From an uncultured Stomatobaculum sp. (lineage in GTDB: Bacteria; Bacillota; Clostridia; Lachnospirales; Lachnospiraceae), in NCBI RefSeq assembly GCF_937924975.1, contig NZ_CALEYG010000003.1, positions 1 to 64,000 of the forward strand: 64,000 bases of DNA. Reading direction: 5' to 3'. The translations under genes and the position numbers were made by a program. A model generated the notes under the pieces. It was not told the origin of the DNA. It made no database searches and worked only from the letters and a program-made list of their open reading frames with translations. Below are positions 30,116 to 39,843 of this stretch, piece by piece; within the stretch, counting starts at the first letter, position 1, and each line of letters starts with the position of its first letter.

Positions 30116-31068
30116 GAATTGTCTATTTCGGAACGCCGGATTTTGCCGTCGCACCGCTCGTCGCGCTGCATGAGGCGGGACACGAGATTGTGCTCGTTGT
30201 GACCCAGCCGGACAAGCCGCGGGGCCGAGGGCACGCGCTGCAGTTTCCGCCGGTCAAGGAAGCCGCGCTTCGCCTCGGAATACCGGTCGCACAGCCGGAG
30301 AGGGCGCGAAATGCGGACTTTATCGGGCTGCTCCGCGCACAGAAGGCAGAGCTCTTTGTCGTGACCGCCTTCGGTCAGATTTTGCCGAAAGAAATTCTCG
30401 AACTGCCGCACTACGGCTGTGTGAACATTCACGCGTCTCTGCTTCCCGCTTACCGGGGAGCGGCACCGATTCAGTGGGCTGTCATCGACGGACAGCGGGA
30501 GAGCGGCATCACGACCATGTTAATGGACGAGGGACTGGATACCGGCGACATTCTCCGCAAGTATCCGCTCCCACTCAGTCCGGAAGAAACCGGCGGGAGT
30601 CTGTTTGCGAAGCTTGAGAAGCTCGGCGCGGAGGCAATCCTCGACACCGTACAGGGCCTCGAGGCGGGCAGCATCGTCCCCGAAAAGCAGGGCGAGACGA
30701 CAACCGCATATGCCAAAATGCTGCGGAAAGAGATGGGAAATCTCGATTTTACCCGGGATGCGGCGAGTCTGCTTCGTCTGATTCGCGGACTTGACCCGTG
30801 GCCTGGCACTTTTACCTATCTGCACGGGAAGCTCCTGAAAATCAAACAGGCAACGGAAGGCGGAGAGGCATCCGGCAACATGCCGGGCGAGATACTCGCG
30901 GCGGATGAGCGCGGTATTTTTGTGCAGACCGGCGCGGGTGCACTCTGCATCACCGTGCTGCAGCCGGAGGGCAAAAAAGCAATGGCGGCGGCCAACTGGC
31001 TCCGCGGCGCCAAGGTGCAGCCGGGAGACCGCTTACAGCGCAGTCGGGACGCAGAGAACAAGGGATAA
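30112..31068 (+). CDS. fmt: Methionyl-tRNA formyltransferase
   Basis: 318 residues. Starts MRIVYFGTPDFAV; the formyl-transfer domain has NIHASLLPAYRGAAPIQWA (near 106-124, catalytic Asn and His) and MDEGLDTGD; the C-terminal domain binds the initiator tRNA. Uses 10-formyltetrahydrofolate, which FolD (61.4 kb) helps make. Start overlaps the def stop by 4 bp. Confidence 0.96.
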   Translation: MRIVYFGTPDFAVAPLVALHEAGHEIVLVVTQPDKPRGRGHALQFPPVKEAALRLGIPVAQPERARNADFIGLLRAQKAELFVVTAFGQILPKEILELPHYGCVNIHASLLPAYRGAAPIQWAVIDGQRESGITTMLMDEGLDTGDILRKYPLPLSPEETGGSLFAKLEKLGAEAILDTVQGLEAGSIVPEKQGETTTAYAKMLRKEMGNLDFTRDAASLLRLIRGLDPWPGTFTYLHGKLLKIKQATEGGEASGNMPGEILAADERGIFVQTGAGALCITVLQPEGKKAMAAANWLRGAKVQPGDRLQRSRDAENKG

Positions 31069-31086
31069 GACAGAGAGGAGGGTATC

Positions 31087-31800
31087 ATGTACGGCTACTA
31101 CGGATTGGATTGGACTTACCTTCTGGTACTCTTAGGTGTGGGACTGACACTCGGCGCCCAGGCCTTTTTAAAGAGCACATTTGCGCGTTACGCTAAAGTG
31201 CAGAGCAGCACCGGACTCACGGGGCGGGAAGTCGCGGAGCGGATTCTCCGGGCGAACGGCATCTACGATGTCACAGTGCAGGCAATCGGCGGACAGTTGA
31301 CCGACCACTACGACCCGGCGAAAAAGACCGTAAATCTCTCGGAAGTCATCTACGACTCCCGGAGTATTGCCGCGCTCGGCGTCGCGGCACACGAGTGCGG
31401 CCATGCGATTCAGGATGACAAGAGCTATTTTCCGCTCCGCTTCCGGCACGCGCTGGTGCCGCTCGCAAACCTCGGTTCTCAGCTCGCCATGCCGATTATC
31501 ATCATAGGCGTTCTGCTCAGCAACGGCAGAAATTTTCTGGGACCGCAGCTTTTGAATCTCGGCTTGCTTGCGTTCAGCCTTGCCGTGCTGTTTCAGCTGG
31601 TCACGCTGCCGGTCGAATTTAATGCGAGCCGCAGAGCGTTGATTCAGCTCCGTGAATTGCGTATTCTGCCGCCCAACGAGGAGTCGCAGGCGAGATCTGT
31701 TTTGTTTGCCGCTGCGCTGACCTATGTGGCGGGCGCGGCGTCTTCGCTCTTACAGCTTCTTCGGCTCTGGATTCTGTTCGGCGGAAGAAGGCGCAAATGA
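31087..31800 (+). CDS. Membrane zinc metallopeptidase, YugP type
   Basis: 237 residues. N-terminal membrane segment, then the HExxH-like motif HECGHAIQD near residue 104, followed by membrane helices (LGSQLAMPIIIIGVLL, LNLGLLAFSLAVLFQLVTLP) and VEFNASRRA, all characteristic of the Zn-dependent neutral protease 2 family (YugP). The substrate is unknown. It starts 19 bp after fmt with GAGAGGAGG upstream. Confidence 0.88.
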   Translation: MYGYYGLDWTYLLVLLGVGLTLGAQAFLKSTFARYAKVQSSTGLTGREVAERILRANGIYDVTVQAIGGQLTDHYDPAKKTVNLSEVIYDSRSIAALGVAAHECGHAIQDDKSYFPLRFRHALVPLANLGSQLAMPIIIIGVLLSNGRNFLGPQLLNLGLLAFSLAVLFQLVTLPVEFNASRRALIQLRELRILPPNEESQARSVLFAAALTYVAGAASSLLQLLRLWILFGGRRRK

Positions 31801-33140
31801 CTGCGCCGAACGCGAGAAGTGTCGCCTTGGACTGCCTGCTCCTCATCACAGAGGAGGGGCAGTTCTCGCATGTCGTGCTTGCGGCTGCGCGGGATAAATT
31901 CGCCTGGATGCCGGAGGAAGAGAGAGCTCTCATAGAGCGCCTCGTGCACGGCAGCGTCGAGTATCTGCCGCAGCTTGACCGGCTGATTGCGGCGCGCTCT
32001 AAGACGCCGTTCCGAAAACTGAAGCCGGTAATTCGCTGCATTCTCCGCCTGTCGCTCTACCAGTTTTTATATCTCAGCCGGATTCCGGCGCACGCTGTGG
32101 TCAATGAGGCCGTGAAGCTGACAGAGCGCCGGGGGCTCTTTGGCCTGAAAGGCTTTGTCAATGCTATGGTGCGGCGCTTTGCGCGTGAGCGGGATGAAAT
32201 CAGGGCGGAACTTGACGGGAGTCCTGACTTTGCTCTCCGCTATGCCCTGCCGCCGTGGCTTGCGCAGCGCTTTACAGCGCAGTTCGGCAGAGAAGAGAGC
32301 GAGAAAATTGCGGCGCGCTTTCTGGAACCGGCACCGCTCACGCTTCGCCTGAACCGGACTAAGTATATCGCGGCAGGAGAACCTGACGCCGTGACGGAAG
32401 GACTCACGCAGTCTCCGTACGCGCCGGATAGTTTTATTGCGGAAGAGGGGCTCACAGAACACATCCGGCGGCAGCTCGCGGCGGGGATGTTTTTTGTGCA
32501 GGATCTGAGTTCCTCGCTTGCGGTACAGGCGGCGCAGCCGAAGCCCGGTGAGCGGGTTCTGGATCTCTGCGCCGCACCGGGCGGCAAGAGCCTTGCGGCA
32601 GCGGATTGCATGCGGGGCGAGGGCAGCATAGTCAGCGCGGATCTCTCTCTCCAAAAGGTGGAACGCATGAGAGAGAACGTGGCGCGCACGGGTTTTTCCG
32701 GCTGTGTGCGGCCGCTACAGTCGGATGCGGGCGTGTTCCGTCCGGACTGGGAGGGCGAATTTGACCTCGTCATTGCGGACCTGCCCTGCTCGGGACTCGG
32801 TGTTCTGTCCAGAAAGCCGGACATCAAACTCAGACTGCGCGAAGAGGATATTCGTTCGCTCTGTGACTTACAGCGGCGCTTTTTAGAAAATGCAGTCCGC
32901 TATGTCCGTCCGGGCGGTCGGCTGCTCTACTCGACCTGTACGCTGACGGAAGAGGAAGATGAAGCGAATGCGGCGTGGATTGCGGCAAAGTTTCACGACT
33001 TCATGCCGGTTGATGTCGCTGCGGCGATGTCGTTCACCGGCGCGAAGGTGCTTCTCTGCCCTGCGGGAGCGGTCAAGATTTTACCGTCCCGTCTGCCCGC
33101 CGACGGCTTTTTTATCTCCGTATTTCGAAAGGCGGAATGA
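31797..33140 (+). CDS. rsmB: 16S rRNA (cytosine-967-C5)-methyltransferase RsmB
   Basis: 447 residues; the ATG overlaps the previous stop (ATGA). N-terminal NusB-like RNA-binding domain (about 1-140, with LIERLVHGSVEYLPQLDRLI), then the methyltransferase with DLCAAPGGKSLAAAD, VIADLPCSGLGVLSRKPDI and the catalytic STCTLTEEEDE. It makes m5C967 in 16S rRNA. Confidence 0.94.
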   Translation: MTAPNARSVALDCLLLITEEGQFSHVVLAAARDKFAWMPEEERALIERLVHGSVEYLPQLDRLIAARSKTPFRKLKPVIRCILRLSLYQFLYLSRIPAHAVVNEAVKLTERRGLFGLKGFVNAMVRRFARERDEIRAELDGSPDFALRYALPPWLAQRFTAQFGREESEKIAARFLEPAPLTLRLNRTKYIAAGEPDAVTEGLTQSPYAPDSFIAEEGLTEHIRRQLAAGMFFVQDLSSSLAVQAAQPKPGERVLDLCAAPGGKSLAAADCMRGEGSIVSADLSLQKVERMRENVARTGFSGCVRPLQSDAGVFRPDWEGEFDLVIADLPCSGLGVLSRKPDIKLRLREEDIRSLCDLQRRFLENAVRYVRPGGRLLYSTCTLTEEEDEANAAWIAAKFHDFMPVDVAAAMSFTGAKVLLCPAGAVKILPSRLPADGFFISVFRKAE

Positions 33141-33141
33141 G

Positions 33142-34206
33142 ATGGCAACGGAACTGGATCTCTGTTCGCTGACGCAAAGCGAACTCGGCGCATATCTGAA
33201 AGAGCTCGGCGAACCGGGCTTTCGCGCAAAGCAGCTTTTTTCCTGGCTGCATCAGAAAAAAGCACAGCGGTTTGACGAGATGAGCAATCTCCCGAAAAGT
33301 CTCCGCGAAAGCTTAAAAGAACATGCGAGACTGCCCGGATTGGTGCAGGAGGTTGTACAGGTCTCAAAGAACGACGGCACGGAGAAGTATCTTTTCTCGC
33401 TGTCGGACGGCAATATGATTGAGAGCGTTTTGATGCGCTACAACTACGGCAACTCGGTTTGCATCAGTTCCCAGGTGGGCTGTCGCATGGGCTGCCGCTT
33501 CTGTGCATCGACCGTGGACGGCCTCGCGCGGAATCTGACCGCCGGAGAAATGCTGGCACAGGTCTATGCAATCGAGCGGAAAATCGGGGAGCGCGTCTCG
33601 AATGTCGTCGTGATGGGAAGCGGCGAGCCGATGGATAATTACGACAATGTGGTCCGTTTTATCCGGCTCTTAAGCGAAAAGGACGGTTTAAATATCTCTC
33701 AGCGCAACATCACGGTATCGACCTGCGGGCTGGTCCCGGAGATACGGCGCTTTGCCGACGAAAAGCTGCAGGTGACGCTTGCACTGTCTCTGCACGCAGC
33801 GGATGATGCGACGAGACAGCGCCTCATGCCGATTGCAAATCGCTATGCGCTTCGTGATGTGCTGGACGCCTGCGCCTACTATTTCGAAAAGACCGGGCGG
33901 CGCGTCAGTTTCGAGTACAGTCTGGTCGCGGGGGTCAACGACACGCCTGCGGAGGCCGCGAAGCTGATCGCGCTTTTGCGGCACCGGAAGGGTCATGTGA
34001 ATCTGATTCCGGTCAATCCGGTTGTGGAGCGGAGTCTCAAAGAACCGAGTCTCGCGGCGGTACACCGTTTTCGCGATACGCTCGAAAAGAACGGCATCAA
34101 TGTCACAATTCGAAAGGAAATGGGGAGAGATATCGACGGCGCCTGCGGTCAGCTGAGACGCCGGTACCGGGATAAGAGAGAACAGGGAGATACCAAAGAG
34201 GAGTAG
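33142..34206 (+). CDS. rlmN: Dual-specificity RNA methyltransferase RlmN (radical SAM)
   Basis: 354 residues from ATG 33142; a longer open frame upstream overlaps rsmB and is not used. Radical SAM cysteines CRMGCRFC (near 114, 118 and 121) bind the 4Fe-4S cluster; the second mechanistic Cys is in DIDGACGQLRRRY near the C-terminus. It makes m2A2503 in 23S rRNA and m2A37 in some tRNAs. Directly follows rsmB. Confidence 0.96.
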   Translation: MATELDLCSLTQSELGAYLKELGEPGFRAKQLFSWLHQKKAQRFDEMSNLPKSLRESLKEHARLPGLVQEVVQVSKNDGTEKYLFSLSDGNMIESVLMRYNYGNSVCISSQVGCRMGCRFCASTVDGLARNLTAGEMLAQVYAIERKIGERVSNVVVMGSGEPMDNYDNVVRFIRLLSEKDGLNISQRNITVSTCGLVPEIRRFADEKLQVTLALSLHAADDATRQRLMPIANRYALRDVLDACAYYFEKTGRRVSFEYSLVAGVNDTPAEAAKLIALLRHRKGHVNLIPVNPVVERSLKEPSLAAVHRFRDTLEKNGINVTIRKEMGRDIDGACGQLRRRYRDKREQGDTKEE

Positions 34207-34209
34207 CAG

Positions 34210-34956
34210 ATGAATGCAGTCGCACTGACAGACAGGGGAAGGGTTCGGGATTCCAACCAGGATACTGTGTTTGCGGAAAATCATCCCGTGGGAGCACTGC
34301 CGAACCTTTATATCGTGGCAGACGGAATGGGCGGCCACCGCGCGGGCGATTACTGTTCCCAGACACTGACCGCGCGCGTGGTTTCCGCCGTGCGGGAGAG
34401 CGAGGGCAAGTTACCGCTCCCGGCGCTTCGGGACGCGGTCTTGCTCGCGAACGAGAGTCTCTTTACGGAGGCCAGGCGCCATGCGGAACTCGAGGGCATG
34501 GGCTCCACGCTGGTCGCTGCGTTTCTGGAAGAGCAGAGCGCAACCGTTCTGAATATCGGTGACAGTCGCTGCTATGCCGGCTTTACGGACGGCAGCTTCC
34601 GCCAGGTAACGCGGGATCACTCCTATGTCGAAGAGATGGTGAGCGCGGGGAAAATGCAGCGCGGCAGCGAGGCGTATAAGAAGTCCAAAAACATTATCAC
34701 GCGGGCCATCGGTGTCGGCGCGGAGGTGCAGATGGATTTGTTCGAGCTTCCGGCCGAGAATCTCGCGCTGCTCTTACTCTGCACGGACGGACTCACCAAT
34801 ATGCTCGAGGATGCGGAAATTCGGGAAATACTCTGTGAGACAATCACGCTGAAAGAAAAGGCCGAAAAGCTGATTCAGGCGGCAAATATGAAAGGCGGGC
34901 GGGACAACATCTCCGTGGTTCTGGTTGACCTTAGAGAGGAGGCGGGTGCGCAATGA
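34210..34956 (+). CDS. PP2C-type Ser/Thr protein phosphatase (Stp/PrpC)
   Basis: 248 residues. PP2C metal motifs: RDSNQD (near 13), ADGMGGHRAGD (near 37-47), STLVAAFL, GDSRCYAG and the late CTDGLTNM and GGRDNISVV. It reverses phosphorylation by the partner kinase encoded next, with which it overlaps by 4 bp (ATGA). The pairing is standard in Firmicutes. Confidence 0.95.
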   Translation: MNAVALTDRGRVRDSNQDTVFAENHPVGALPNLYIVADGMGGHRAGDYCSQTLTARVVSAVRESEGKLPLPALRDAVLLANESLFTEARRHAELEGMGSTLVAAFLEEQSATVLNIGDSRCYAGFTDGSFRQVTRDHSYVEEMVSAGKMQRGSEAYKKSKNIITRAIGVGAEVQMDLFELPAENLALLLLCTDGLTNMLEDAEIREILCETITLKEKAEKLIQAANMKGGRDNISVVLVDLREEAGAQ

Positions 34957-37052
34957 TTTTGAGATTAGGTTCGTATTTGCAGGATCGCTATGAGATTCAA
35001 GCCATAATCGGCACCGGCGGCATGGCGGAAGTGTATCGCGCTTTCTGTCACAAATTGCAGCGCACAGTCGCCATCAAAGTCCTGAAGCAGGAATATAACG
35101 GCAACGAGGATTTTATCCGCCGCTTTACGCAGGAAGCGCTGGCGGCCGCCAAGGTCAATCATCCGAATCTCGTCAATGTCTACGAGGTTGAGCACACGGA
35201 CGGCGTCTACTACATTGTCATGGAATTTGTGGACGGCATCACGCTGAAGGAGTACATCCGCCAGAAGGGTAAGCTCGAGCAGCAAGAGGCCATCGGCATT
35301 GCGATTCAGGTCGCAAACGGCCTTGGCGAAGTGCACCGGCAGGGCATTGTGCACCGCGATGTGAAGCCGCAGAACATGATTATTTCGAGCGACGGCAAGG
35401 TGAAGCTCGCAGACTTCGGCATTGCTCGCGCGGCCTCGACCGAGACACTCTCACAGGAATCCATGGGTTCCGTGCACTATATTTCGCCGGAACACGCGCA
35501 GGGAAAGCCGACTGACGCGCGGAGCGATCTCTACTCGCTCGGCATCTGCCTCTATGAGATGGTTACGGGGCATGTGCCCTTTGACGGTGAAGAGGCGGTC
35601 ACCGTGCTGCTCGCGCAAATCAATCAGAAGCCGGTGTCGCCGCGCTCGCTGAATCCGGAGATTTCGGAAGAACTCGACTATATTATTTTAAAGAGTCTCG
35701 AGAAACGCCCGGCGGCGCGCTACCAGAGTGCGGCCGAGCTGATTCAGGATCTGGAGGCAGCGTCCCGGAACAGCGGCGACATGTTGCCCCGCGTGCAGGA
35801 GACGCACGGAACGGGAGGAGACACTATCCTGTTTCACGCGGCAGATATCACAGAACGCGCGTCACAGGCCGACAGTGCGCGCGAGGAGACTGCGGGAGGC
35901 GAGGAAGAAACTGAGGACGAGGAAACATCGCCGACAGATCGCCGCCTGAATAAGCTGATTAAGGGCGTCGGCTTTGTACTGCTGGTGCTCTTACTCGGCG
36001 GCGGAGTTGCGGCCGGACTCATACTCTCCGGGATGCTCCGGAAAGATCCGACAGTCGCGGAGAGCGAGAGTGCCGAGACCGAATCGAGTTCCGCGCTCAG
36101 CGAGAAGCAGACCTATGTGCCGTATCTGATTGCGCTGAGCAGTGACGAGGCCGAGGAAAAACTCCGCGCGGACGACCTGACGCTGGTCATCCAGCTCCGG
36201 AAGAATTCGGATCAGTTTGAAAAAGATGTCGTGATGGAGCAGGAGCCGAAGGCCGGCACCGTGGCACAGAAATACAGCAAGGTCTATGTGACCCTGAGCC
36301 TCGGCACCGCAGAAACCGAACTCTCGGAACTGAATCTGGTCGGTACGGAGGAGGAGAGCGCAAAGAAGGCGCTCACAGAGAAAGGCTTTTCCGTGGAAGA
36401 GAAGAGCGAATACTCCGACACGATTGAAAAAGGCAAGGTGGTGCGCTTAAGTCCCGAAAAAGTGAAAAAGGGCGATACCGTCACGATCGTACTTTCCCTC
36501 GGCAAGGAACCGGAGAAGGTCAAGATGCCGGATCTTACCTACAACACGGAGGACAGCGCAAAACAGGCGCTCACCGAAGTCGGCCTGACGCTCGGCACCG
36601 TGACCAAAGAGCACTCGGACACCGTGCCGCAGGGACAGGTGATACGCCAGAGCGTGAGCAACGGAACGGAAATCGAAAAGGGCAAGAGTGTGGATCTTGT
36701 GCTCAGCGACGGTCCGAAGGTCACCGCGGTCGAATCCACACAGGCGAGCGAGGCCGCGTCCCGCTATGTCGCCTCGATTGATACGAACTTTACACTCTCG
36801 AATCTGATCGGACCGGATTCCGGTGCAACCAGTGTCTCGGTCATGGTGCGCCTTCGCCAGGATGTGAACGGACAGACCGTCTACCGGACGCTCATGGAAC
36901 CGCGCACCATTCGGGGCGATGCGATTCTGCCGCTCCGCTTCCGCACCATTGAGGGCGCCTATGGCGTGGACACGGGCTATGTGGAGATCGTGCGGACGGA
37001 TAACGGCCAGGTACTGCAGAGCTTCGATGTGCAGTTCTTCAAGGTGCAGTAA
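34953..37052 (+). CDS. Ser/Thr protein kinase with PASTA domains (PrkC/StkP type)
   Basis: 699 residues. Cytoplasmic Hanks-type kinase (about 10-275): GTGGMAEVYRA loop, VAIKVL lysine, HRDVKPQNMI, DFGIARA, SPEHAQGKPTDARSDLYS. An acidic juxtamembrane region leads to one membrane helix (about 335-357) and three extracellular PASTA repeats (about 385-451, 452-521, 522-589) that bind peptidoglycan fragments. A further extracellular C-terminal domain of about 110 residues follows (FTLSNLIGPDSGATSVSVMV onward), longer than in many relatives. It senses wall state and controls growth, wall synthesis or spore exit; neighbours murE/murF and rsgA fit. Confidence 0.95.
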   Translation: MILRLGSYLQDRYEIQAIIGTGGMAEVYRAFCHKLQRTVAIKVLKQEYNGNEDFIRRFTQEALAAAKVNHPNLVNVYEVEHTDGVYYIVMEFVDGITLKEYIRQKGKLEQQEAIGIAIQVANGLGEVHRQGIVHRDVKPQNMIISSDGKVKLADFGIARAASTETLSQESMGSVHYISPEHAQGKPTDARSDLYSLGICLYEMVTGHVPFDGEEAVTVLLAQINQKPVSPRSLNPEISEELDYIILKSLEKRPAARYQSAAELIQDLEAASRNSGDMLPRVQETHGTGGDTILFHAADITERASQADSAREETAGGEEETEDEETSPTDRRLNKLIKGVGFVLLVLLLGGGVAAGLILSGMLRKDPTVAESESAETESSSALSEKQTYVPYLIALSSDEAEEKLRADDLTLVIQLRKNSDQFEKDVVMEQEPKAGTVAQKYSKVYVTLSLGTAETELSELNLVGTEEESAKKALTEKGFSVEEKSEYSDTIEKGKVVRLSPEKVKKGDTVTIVLSLGKEPEKVKMPDLTYNTEDSAKQALTEVGLTLGTVTKEHSDTVPQGQVIRQSVSNGTEIEKGKSVDLVLSDGPKVTAVESTQASEAASRYVASIDTNFTLSNLIGPDSGATSVSVMVRLRQDVNGQTVYRTLMEPRTIRGDAILPLRFRTIEGAYGVDTGYVEIVRTDNGQVLQSFDVQFFKVQ

Positions 37053-37055
37053 GCC

Positions 37056-37925
37056 ATGCGGGGAAAAATCATCAAAGGCATTGCCGGATTTTATCTCGTA
37101 GACTGCGGCGGTGAGGTCTTGACCTGCAAGGCGCGGGGCCTCTTCCGGAAGCGGGGGGAAAAGCCGCTGGTCGGCGATTTAGCGGAAGTCGAGGCAGCGC
37201 AGACCAGCGAATCGGAGGCAAATATCGTAACCCTGTTGCCGCGGAAAAACCGCCTGATTCGCCCGGCCGTCAGCAATGTGGATCAGGCATTGGTCGTGAT
37301 GGCGGTGCGGACCCCCAACCCGCAGTTCTATCTGCTTGACCAGTATCTGGTCACAATGGAACTGCAGGAAATACCGGCGGCGATTCTGTTCACCAAAGAA
37401 GATCTGGACAGAGGGGAACTCGCGGACTACCGAAGTCGCTACGAAACGGCGGGGTATCCGGTCTTTTCGGTGAGTGCCGAAAACGGCAGCGGCATCGAAA
37501 CGCTGCGCGCCCATCTCGCGGGCAAGACCACGGTGCTCGCCGGTCCCTCCGGGGTCGGAAAGTCGACTCTCACGAATTTACTCTGCCCTGCGGCGAACAT
37601 GGAGACTGGAGAGCTGAGCCGCAAGAATTTGCGCGGCAAGCAGACCACACGCCACACGGAGCTCTTTTGCCTTGGCGAGAACAGCTATCTGCTTGACACG
37701 CCGGGCTTTACGGCAGTCGAGGTTTGGGGCGATACGGAAGCATTCAAACAGGCGTTTCCGGAAATCCGGGCTTTGGAGGGGCAGTGCCGCTTTACCGGCT
37801 GCAACCACGGCGCGGAACCGGACTGTGCCGTCAAGGCAGCGGTTGCTCGCGGCGAGATTGCGGCGAGCCGCTATGAGAGCTATCGGAAGATGGCAGAAGA
37901 GAGCGCAGAGAGGAGAAAATATTGA
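37056..37925 (+). CDS. rsgA: Ribosome small-subunit GTPase RsgA
   Basis: 289 residues. OB-fold N-terminus, then a circularly permuted GTPase: G4-type region precedes the P-loop GPSGVGKSTLTNLL (about 165-178) and DTPGFTAVE. The C-terminal zinc motif is CRFTGCNHGAEPDC. It acts in late assembly of the 30S subunit. It starts 3 bp after the kinase; the same order is seen in Bacillus subtilis (prpC-prkC-rsgA-rpe-thiN). Confidence 0.95.
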   Translation: MRGKIIKGIAGFYLVDCGGEVLTCKARGLFRKRGEKPLVGDLAEVEAAQTSESEANIVTLLPRKNRLIRPAVSNVDQALVVMAVRTPNPQFYLLDQYLVTMELQEIPAAILFTKEDLDRGELADYRSRYETAGYPVFSVSAENGSGIETLRAHLAGKTTVLAGPSGVGKSTLTNLLCPAANMETGELSRKNLRGKQTTRHTELFCLGENSYLLDTPGFTAVEVWGDTEAFKQAFPEIRALEGQCRFTGCNHGAEPDCAVKAAVARGEIAASRYESYRKMAEESAERRKY

Positions 37926-38602
37926 AGACATATCGTTTGGCACCGTCCCTCTTGTCGGCGGATTTTACGGAACTCGGCAGTCAGATTGACTTTCTCAAAT
38001 CCCTGGGGGTTCGTGCCCTGCACTGCGACATTATGGACGGCGATTTCGTGCCGAGCATTTCCTTCGGCATGCCGGTTCTTAAATCAATTCGAAAGAAAAC
38101 CGATCTCTTTCTGGATGCGCACCTCATGGTGACGGAACCGGATCGCTATATCGACGCCTTTGTCGAAGCGGGCGCAGACGGCATTACGGTGCACGCCGAG
38201 GCCTGTCGGCATCTGGACCGCACGGTACAGCACATCAAGGCCTGCGGCAAGAAGGCGGCAGTCGCCTTAAATCCGGCGACACCGCTTGTCGCGGTCGAGG
38301 ACATTCTGCCGGAACTCGACATGGTTCTCCTTATGTCGGTGAATCCGGGCTTCGGCGGGCAGAGCTACATTCCCTACTGCACGGATAAAATTCGCAGACT
38401 GCGGGCACTCGCAGATCAAAAACATCCGGAACTCTCGATTCAGGTGGACGGTGGCGTGAACCGGAAAACACTCGCGGAAGTGCTCGCTGCGGGAGCCGAT
38501 GACATTGTCGCGGGATCGGCCGTTTTCGGAGGAAATATCGCGGAAAATGTCGCTTTTTTCCTGGATGCGTTCCGACAGGCGGAGGCAAAAGAAAAGGCAT
38601 GA
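37922..38602 (+). CDS. rpe: Ribulose-phosphate 3-epimerase
   Basis: 226 residues from TTG 37922, overlapping the rsgA TGA; AGAGGAG lies upstream. TIM barrel motifs: LAPSLLSADF, LHCDIMDGDFVPSISFG, DAHLMV, LLMSVNPGFGGQSYI, QVDGGVN. It interconverts ribulose 5-phosphate and xylulose 5-phosphate in the pentose phosphate pathway. Confidence 0.95.
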   Translation: MKTYRLAPSLLSADFTELGSQIDFLKSLGVRALHCDIMDGDFVPSISFGMPVLKSIRKKTDLFLDAHLMVTEPDRYIDAFVEAGADGITVHAEACRHLDRTVQHIKACGKKAAVALNPATPLVAVEDILPELDMVLLMSVNPGFGGQSYIPYCTDKIRRLRALADQKHPELSIQVDGGVNRKTLAEVLAAGADDIVAGSAVFGGNIAENVAFFLDAFRQAEAKEKA

Positions 38603-39312
38603 AACGGGCGCTGTTAATTGCGAGCGGTCATGTGGACAAATATTTCGCGGAGCGGGTCATAAGTGCTCTGCAGGAAATCGAAAATCCGCTTATGTTTGCG
38701 GCAGCCGACGGCGGCCTCAGAACCTTTGACCTGCTCGATTTACGACCTGCACTTTTGGTCGGGGATTTCGATACAGTTGAGGCAGAGATTCTCGCGCGTT
38801 ATATCAATCACCCGGACATAGAAGTGCAGCGCCATAATCCGGTCAAGGACGATTCGGATTTGGCGCTTGCAATCGGCACACTCGCGGAGAAAGGATGCAC
38901 GGAAATTTATGTGCTCGGCGCACTCGGCGGCAGGGCAGATCACAGCCTTGCCAATATGCGTCTCTGCTATGCCTACAAAAAAAGAGGCGTGTCGCTGTAC
39001 TTGCTGGATGAGCAGAACCGCATCCGCTGCGTTTTGGCAGCCGAACGGCATTTTTCACTTCGGCGGGACAGGCAGTGGGGAAAGTATCTCGGCTTTTTCC
39101 CGATCGGCGGAACCGTGGAAATCAAGAAACTGAGAGGCGTGCGCTATCCGCTCACTGACTTTTCGCTGAGCGATGCAACAGCGCCGACGCTGACCGTGAG
39201 CAATGAAATCAGTGCCGACAGTGCGGAACTGGAACTCTCGGGAGACCCTGCGGCGGGACTCCTCCTGATTGAGAGTTGTGACAGAGAGGAGTCTAAATGG
39301 ATCAGGTCGTAA
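38599..39312 (+). CDS. thiN: Thiamine diphosphokinase
   Basis: 237 residues; start overlaps the rpe stop (ATGA). Motifs AAADGGLRTF, LLVGDFDT, KDDSDLALAIGT and LGALGGRADHSLAN are diagnostic of the eukaryote-like ThiN family that forms thiamine diphosphate from thiamine and ATP. The C-terminal domain is the thiamine-binding beta-sandwich. Confidence 0.93.
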   Translation: MKRALLIASGHVDKYFAERVISALQEIENPLMFAAADGGLRTFDLLDLRPALLVGDFDTVEAEILARYINHPDIEVQRHNPVKDDSDLALAIGTLAEKGCTEIYVLGALGGRADHSLANMRLCYAYKKRGVSLYLLDEQNRIRCVLAAERHFSLRRDRQWGKYLGFFPIGGTVEIKKLRGVRYPLTDFSLSDATAPTLTVSNEISADSAELELSGDPAAGLLLIESCDREESKWIRS

Positions 39313-39797
39313 ACTGGTTTGCGACAACCGTAGGAAGCAGAATATCGGCGGAGGCCGTCACCTTTATCGTTTCCCTTTTGCCCATACTGGAATGCAGAGG
39401 CGGATTATTGCTGGCGTCTATCCTCAAGGTAAACCTGCTGAAGGCAATACCACTGGTCATTGTCGGGAACATACTCCCAATTCCGTTCGTGCTGCTTTTT
39501 ATGCGTCGTATTCTGAATTTTATGCGCCGTTTTTCGATGACGCGCCCCTTTGTCGAGTGGCTCGAAAAGCGCGCCAAAAATAAGTCGGCAGGTTTAAAGC
39601 GCGGTGAGTTCTGGGGGCTTTTGCTCTTTGTCGGAATACCGCTGCCCGGAACCGGTGGTTGGACAGGCGCCCTGGTCGCCAGTTTAATGGAGATGGACTT
39701 TAAAAAAGCGATGCTCGCAATTTCGCTCGGCGTATTGCTTGCGACCTTTATTATGGCAATTGTCTCTTACGGTCTGTTGGGTATTTTGTTTCACTGA
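39297..39797 (+). CDS. Small multidrug export family membrane protein (COG2426)
   Basis: 166 residues overlapping thiN by 16 bp. Starts with an amphipathic helix, then membrane segments with the family motifs VSLLPILECRGGLLLA, PLVIVGNILPIPFVLLFM and FVGIPLPGTGGWTGALVAS. The Pfam family is called putative small multidrug exporter but direct evidence for drug export is thin; a general membrane transport role is safest. Last gene of the 18-kb cluster. Confidence 0.8.
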   Translation: MDQVVNWFATTVGSRISAEAVTFIVSLLPILECRGGLLLASILKVNLLKAIPLVIVGNILPIPFVLLFMRRILNFMRRFSMTRPFVEWLEKRAKNKSAGLKRGEFWGLLLFVGIPLPGTGGWTGALVASLMEMDFKKAMLAISLGVLLATFIMAIVSYGLLGILFH

Positions 39798-39804
39798 GAG
39801 ACAG

Positions 39805-39843
39805 AGACAAGCGGGGTCAGTGCCCCTGCTTGTCTTGTTTTCG
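39805..39843 (+). terminator. Terminator of the ftsK gene cluster
   Basis: AGACAAGCGGGG (39805-39816) pairs with CCCC and GCTTGTCT (39823-39835, one bulged T), followed by TGTTTTCGTTTT. Confidence 0.8.
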
